A DNA stretch of 64,000 bases from Larus michahellis. Lineage: Eukaryota > Chordata > Aves > Charadriiformes > Laridae. The DNA lies in assembly GCF_964199755.1 (NCBI RefSeq), contig NC_133896.1:100314549-100378548 (forward strand), written 5' to 3'. The translations under genes and the position numbers were made by a program. The notes under the pieces were generated by a model. It had not been told where the DNA came from, did not search any database, and saw nothing but the letters and a program-made list of their open reading frames with translations. Numbering within the stretch: position 1 is the stretch's first letter; every line of letters starts with the position of its first letter. Of this stretch, positions 58,751-64,000 are shown one piece after another.

Positions 58751-59399
58751 TCTGTACCAGACTGAGAGCAGATACACAAGGTAGGGCATCTGTGTTGTGT
58801 TTTTCTTTGGAGGAGAGGAAGCAGCAGAGACAACTGCCTTCTGTGGTCAAAGTCTGTCCTGTTATCTGCTAATTGGTTTGTTTTTTTTTTTTCCCCCAGT
58901 GATTTAAGCAATAGATCTGTGCTATCCTTTTTATTTTTTTTTTTTTACATAATAGATTTCTTTTTACCCTCTTTAGGTGGTGATAATCTGGTTTAAGGAA
59001 AACCTTAATATGTGTATTTTTTTAACTGCTCTGCTATAATGGTAGCAGCATCAGGTACATCAGCTTGTGAGAACTTGTTTTCCTTAAAGTGCGGCATTTG
59101 CATATGCTGAAGAGCAGCAAGTTAAAACTTTGACAGCTTGATCCTTATTTGTTCTCAGATAAGTTATTCTAAAAATTCTGGGAATAGCACAATATACACC
59201 ATTCAGGCTTTGCATGAGCTACTCAAGGCAAGGTAAATACCATAAGTGTAGCTACCCTATGAAAGCAGATTAGTAATGTTTTCAAGGAAGCAGGGATGAA
59301 GAACGCTGAAGCTAATGTAAGAATCAACCTGATAGATGGTCTCGGATATGCTCTCTGCATTTCTGTGGTTTCACAGTGAATTTGGTCGTCCACATGCTA
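58751..59399. other. Non-coding, nothing recognised
   Basis: Contains T-rich tracts at about 58879-58892 and 58935-58946. No gene or repeat family named. Confidence 0.5.
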
Positions 59400-59520
59400 A
59401 CTTCAGGGCATAGGAACGTAGGACTGGCAAAGAACTGGATAATGAAGTCCATTCTTCTATTGTAGGTAACAGCATCAAATAATCATATCATAAATGTATT
59501 AAAACCACATTTCCTCTGGT
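59400..59520 (-). mobile_element. Probable old CR1 3' end fragment
   Basis: The plus-strand phrase gcataggaacgtaggactgg, followed by caaagaactggataatgaag tcca, resembles the complement of old CR1 3' ends ('cataggaacataggactggaagggacct...gtcca'). Decay is strong and the right limit is a guess. Confidence 0.4.
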
Positions 59521-60738
59521 TTCACACTATCCAGCAAAACTGATTTATGCTCTCTTGAGTGGCTGAGCTGCATTTGTTGCCTGTCAGTTGCCTGCACTTC
59601 AGAGAGAGAATTTGTAGCAAGTGATCAAGAAGATCTTTGTCATTATTAAAGAATAAAACAGGTGAGGTGTGTTAATGAGTTGACAGCAAATACAGAGATC
59701 AACATTTCAGACTTATCCTCTGATTAAGAGCAGACACTGCTCTCTAAGGACAATTCAAAGATGAGGGTGTTCACTTGTCTTCAGATCACATACTGCAACT
59801 CATGTTCAAGTGGTATATTTGGATTTTAGTACCTGGCTTTGCACATTCACATTTGAAGACTGTACCCTGATTGTTCCCCAGCTCATTGTATTAAAAGCTA
59901 ACCATAGGAACTGAACAAGTTAATTTTTTGTTTGCATTAGACCTTGAATGGAAAAGGTTAAAAGACTTAAGGGGGAAAAATATTTTGTAGTTGTGTGATT
60001 TACAATAGTAGCCTGTCTCATCTGTATCATCACTGTATGATGAAAGAGAAAAATGTGAGAAGCAACAAGAATAGATCATCATAACAACAGCAACAATGTT
60101 CTTTATCATTTTGGACTTGTCACTCTTAGAATGATTAGATACTTGTCCAATATATAGTAGGTGATGTGTTTCCAAAATGAGTTAATGAATTGGATGTTTT
60201 GAGATGCAGGCAGAAATTTTAAAGATATTCCTTAAAGGTTTCTTTGAGTTTTAATGAATGATTCAAAAGCTATTAGATTTTTTTATTTTATTCCATGTTT
60301 CTTTTTCTGCTGATGTCAGTAACTTTTTTTGACCTAACCTTTAGTACATCTCTGTGGCATTTACTCCTGTAATGGGGTTATGCTTTCTTTCCTATTTAGT
60401 GGCTAGTTTGGGGATATGAAGAGGTTAACAGGCAAGGTATTCTCTGCCTGTTTGTCCTTTCTACTGCCTTTCTTAATCCCTGCCTCTTTATACTGCTAAG
60501 AGGAGTGATAATATTCAAAATAGATGAGATGATGTTTTAAAATTGATAATTCAGCTCCCTATGTTACTAGTTGGGTATTAATCTCTTTGATAATGCTGTT
60601 TGTTCTTTCAGTAACAAATCTTCATGAATGCCGGACACTCCGTCAGACAGAGCCAGGGATTATGACTGTGTGCCTGTTTCACTGTACCATAACTATGTTC
60701 TTAGATAGCCCAGACCTACGTCTCCAAACAGCCTGTGT
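59521..60738. other. Non-coding, nothing recognised
   Basis: AT-rich unique sequence. The frame at 60587-60781 begins after a pyrimidine-rich ttctttcag but runs into the CR1 that follows and has no domain. Confidence 0.45.
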
Positions 60739-61300
60739 CCTCACAAGAATGATCTTGCCAGATCAGCTAAAGCCCATTTAGCTTGGTATTCCATCTCTGA
60801 TAATGGCCAGTAACGTCTAGCAGAGGGTATGGGAGCAGGTTTGGCTTTTAGCAGTATTTTCCCAGAATGCTCTCTCAGGCAGAGCAATCTGTGACACCTG
60901 GGGGCCCATGAAACAAAAGTGGCCACTTGTATTAATACATTTTCTTCCATAAGTGTATCTAGTCTCTTTCTGACCTAAGGAAATGTATCCATAATGTTCT
61001 GTGGCAAGGAGCTTTGTAGCTTAACTTCATGTTACTTGAAGGAAACACCCTGGGCTTGATACTCCTACCTCTGAGTTTCTCTTGATGCTGTACCCCTACC
61101 TGCTCCACAGTTCTTGGAAGCTGGTAATCGTTTTGGCTTTATACTCAGTATCCACAGTTGGACATGTTTTTATCATACCTGCCCTTAGTTGCTTCTTTCC
61201 CAACTCTGCCCTCACTTCAAGCTTTTCTGGGTGAATTCTGAGATCATCAGTTTTAACGATTCCCATCTGACCCTTCTCCAAAGTAGAGGGAAAAACTCAA
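60739..61300 (-). mobile_element. Ancient CR1, 3' end and ORF2 C-terminus
   Basis: Plus-strand landmarks follow the complement of old CR1 families in order: cacaagaatgatcttgcca and agcccatttagcttggtatt (complement of the 3' end), ctctgataatggccagtaac, then agtctctttctgacc, gttctgtggcaaggagcttt (complement of the region encoding the C-terminal 'LPE' segment) and further ORF2 sequence. It is frame-broken throughout and of the same general age as the copies at 1210-3945. Confidence 0.75.
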
Positions 61301-64000
61301 CTGATCCTGTTAGTTAAATACTGAAAGGTTGTTGCAGAGAGTAAAGCAGGCATTAGCCCTGTTCTAAATGCTTGGGTGCTGTCACTCTCCCCTCCTGCAG
61401 CAGCAGGACGTGCAGCCACTGCTCACCAAGCACAGGGGCTGCTGCCTTGCAGGACTGACTGAAATTTTCACTTGTTTTGGATCTGATTTGTTTTTTCCCT
61501 CAGAGGAGGTTAGTGCTCAGTATCTCCTTTAGAGTGAAGGAAGACGGCTCAACAGCTGTGAAAATCAGGCCATTAATATCTGGCTACTGGAGCCTCTGAA
61601 CTTTGCTTTTTGGCAATGTTTCCCTACCTTTCTGTTTTTTGTGAAACGCATCTCCTGGAGTTGCTTCTTCGTAGCTTGGTAGAAGAGTTTTCCTGAACTG
61701 CAGGGAATCAAGAGACTTCGGTTTTTTGCCTGTTCAAAAGTTGCTGCTACTTCCTAACAGCTGAACTGAGCATTTGGAGACTTTAAGTGCAGAAATAGGA
61801 CACTAAGTAAGAACTAGGTCATGCTTTTCCGCGAAAGAAGACTATCTTCCTTTGGACTGATCAGTGTTGATAATTGTGCAAATATGCTCTTGTGAGACAG
61901 AGGCGGGCTTTACTGATTTGATTTGATGCAAAAAGGACTCCAAAGGAAAAAAAGCTTTCTCCAGATTGCCCTTATTGGTATTCTGTTAAGACAATAAAAA
62001 GGTGCAGAGCTGTTTATTTAACCACTTTCTACTTTCATGTTTCCTGGGGAACATGGGTAGATGTAGAGACCTGCTCTTGGAGAGGAAAGATAATTGGCTG
62101 GCCTCCTTCAGCAGAAGGTATATAAGAGTACCCTTCAATGATCTGTGTTTGCGCTGTGTGCAAATGCGATTTCAGCTCTGCCCTTGAAACGCAGATTAAG
62201 CAATGCTGCCAAGTTGTATTCTTCTGTCAAACACTTCACTGGCTTGGGAGTCTGTACGCAGCTTACAGCGTACGTCCTCTGCCAGGGTTACTGCAGCTTG
62301 GTCCTTGGTTGTAGGGGTTTTTTTCCCTCTTGAGCAGAGGATGCAGTTCAGATACTTGTTTGTCTGCTCCTTGAGGTAACGTGATTCCTTGTATTTGCTG
62401 TTTTGAATATTCCAAATTTGTGTTGTTGCTGCTGAGGAATTCACTGACTGTGAAAGAAAGTTGCTCCTGCACGGGAAGAGTAGGGGAGGGTATCGCCCCA
62501 CACAGCATCTTTCTGTTTCTTTCCTACAGTGCTCTGCCTTTTAGGCAGTCAGCCTCAGCTTGCTCTTCCTGGCCCCTTTCCATGTAGTTTGCTCTTTTCT
62601 TTCCAAACAGCATTTCAAGAACAAAGCTGCAGGCATGTCTGCTTACATGTTGTCTCACAACCAATGCACCCATTGCTGAGATAAATTCACTGGCTTAACA
62701 TGCTCACCCTTTTCCTTGGAGTTAAGCATTTGTCACTTTTCAGGGCCAGCTGAACCAGTGTCTCCTCCAGAGACATGACAACATTTGAAAGCATGATTTC
62801 ATATAAGTAATTTGAGAAATTCCTAAGGAATGGGCAAGTTCTTGCGTATGTCGAGCCTCTTCACCACCAGAGGTACTCATGGGCAGTTCCTCTGAGCTTT
62901 CCCTACTTTGTCCTTTTCTTTTGCTGTAGTGCATTTTAAAATGGCCAGTAGGTCCTTCATAAACTCCGAAGCTGTGGCATTTGCTTTCTTGTGAGGCTCT
63001 CTGGCTTGATTTCTGATTCTGAAGTCGAAGTGCTCCTGCAGGAGTGCTTGCTCCTTGGAGGTAAAAATGGCACTATACTTGGTGTCATGTTAGATGTGCC
63101 CATACTCTTCCAGTGCCTGCAAGTCTCCTGGTGTATGTTTGGTGTTCTACAGAGTAAAATGTTGGTGTTGGGTGGCAGAAATAACGTGCGAGGCCTGAGG
63201 CATAGGGAACGTTACAGCATTATCCATCAGTGGAGAATCCTTTCAAAAATTAGTATATCCACTAGTTTCAAGGCTTCTATTAGCATAAATATGCTGGCAA
63301 GAAAGACCATACTGAGCTTTTGGTGATGTATCCTATGCGGTGGTTCCAGCAGGACGGAGAATGCCATTTAAAAAAACCTGTGAACAACTGCTGAATTGTA
63401 GGTGAAATTCACTTGTAGCTTTCATGGATGGATTTTTATTTTGGCTGGCAGTAAAATGCTTGTTGATGTAGTTTTCTGAGAGAAGCCACTTGTTTTGGTT
63501 CTGTTTTTCTTTACCTTCTTTTAGAAATGTTGGTTAGGATATTATGATTTTGAGGTGATGTATTTCATATGTGCCAGATCCTGTATAGTTTAAGGATGGA
63601 CTGCTTTTTGGAGGAGAGGCATGGCACTTTCTAAAAACTGAGGGAATTTTTTTAAATTATACTTTAAAAAAAAAAAAGAGACATTGAAAGTAAATTAAAA
63701 AAAGACTCTTTACTATAAAAAAAAATAAATAGAGAAACCAGTGACCTATCGAAGACTTATATTCTGTGGTAGTTTAGAAAACTTCTGATCTGAGAAAGAA
63801 GTAGAGAGAAGCAAAACTGCTAGGGTTTGCTTAGGATTTAAATTTGTACAAAGTGAACTGAAATGCCTCTTTTAATGTCAGAAAGAAACTGGGATATCTC
63901 TTTTCTTTTTTCCCTTGCTACTGTTAATGAAGTATCCTCCTGTATCCAAGTATGCCATACTTGTTCACTACTGACACCTTGTCAATCCTTAAGAAAAAAA
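61301..64000. other. Non-coding, nothing firmly recognised
   Basis: About 2.7 kb without supportable genes. Overlapping frames at 62145-62587 and the 111-codon frame at 62991-63326 have no domain or splice support. An A-rich low-complexity stretch lies at about 63640-63735. Confidence 0.5.

Overview
The window looks like avian (or at least sauropsid) nuclear DNA and is almost entirely non-coding. The evidence is several CR1 LINE fragments of different ages, MIR/CORE-SINE-like fossils of amniote age, one vertebrate-type tRNA-Ile(AAT) gene, AT-rich background with isolated GC-rich patches, and no convincing multi-exon protein gene. Most open frames are short chance frames. No operons, CRISPR arrays, bacterial-type genes or phage genes are visible.

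Layout. 1-1200: unremarkable. 1210-3945: two old CR1 pieces in divergent orientation. 3950-15700: non-coding, with small tandem duplications and several AT-rich blocks full of homeodomain/POU-like words that could be conserved enhancers. 16020-16290: a decayed DDE-integrase fossil of Ty3/gypsy type on the minus strand, followed by a short exon-like frame at 16787-16913. 20200-20650: an LTR- or promoter-like stretch with a TATA-like box. 28500-29265: a candidate conserved block next to a MIR-like SINE. 32360-35510: small repeats, a long T tract, a clean G-quadruplex motif and another MIR-like fossil. 42300-42650: a candidate regulatory block with a perfect octamer. 44650-44718: a CR1 scrap. 45990-46560: a CpG-rich island holding the tRNA-Ile gene and a possible first exon. 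51590-52800: a MIR-like SINE, then the best-preserved CR1 copy, with an unbroken frame of about 270 codons. 55131-56050: a diverged direct repeat of unknown identity. 57795-61300: four more CR1 pieces. The rest to 64000 is unremarkable.

The only gene called with high confidence is tRNA-Ile. The protein-coding traces are remnants of retrotransposon ORF2 (CR1) and of a retroelement integrase. The window is best read as a large intron or gene desert. The most unusual items are the integrase fossil, since Ty3/gypsy elements are very rare in birds, and the tRNA/CpG-island locus. I found no clear sign of an undescribed biological system. Assignments rest on reading the sequence against remembered family consensus, without database searches; element boundaries are approximate, usually within tens of bases.
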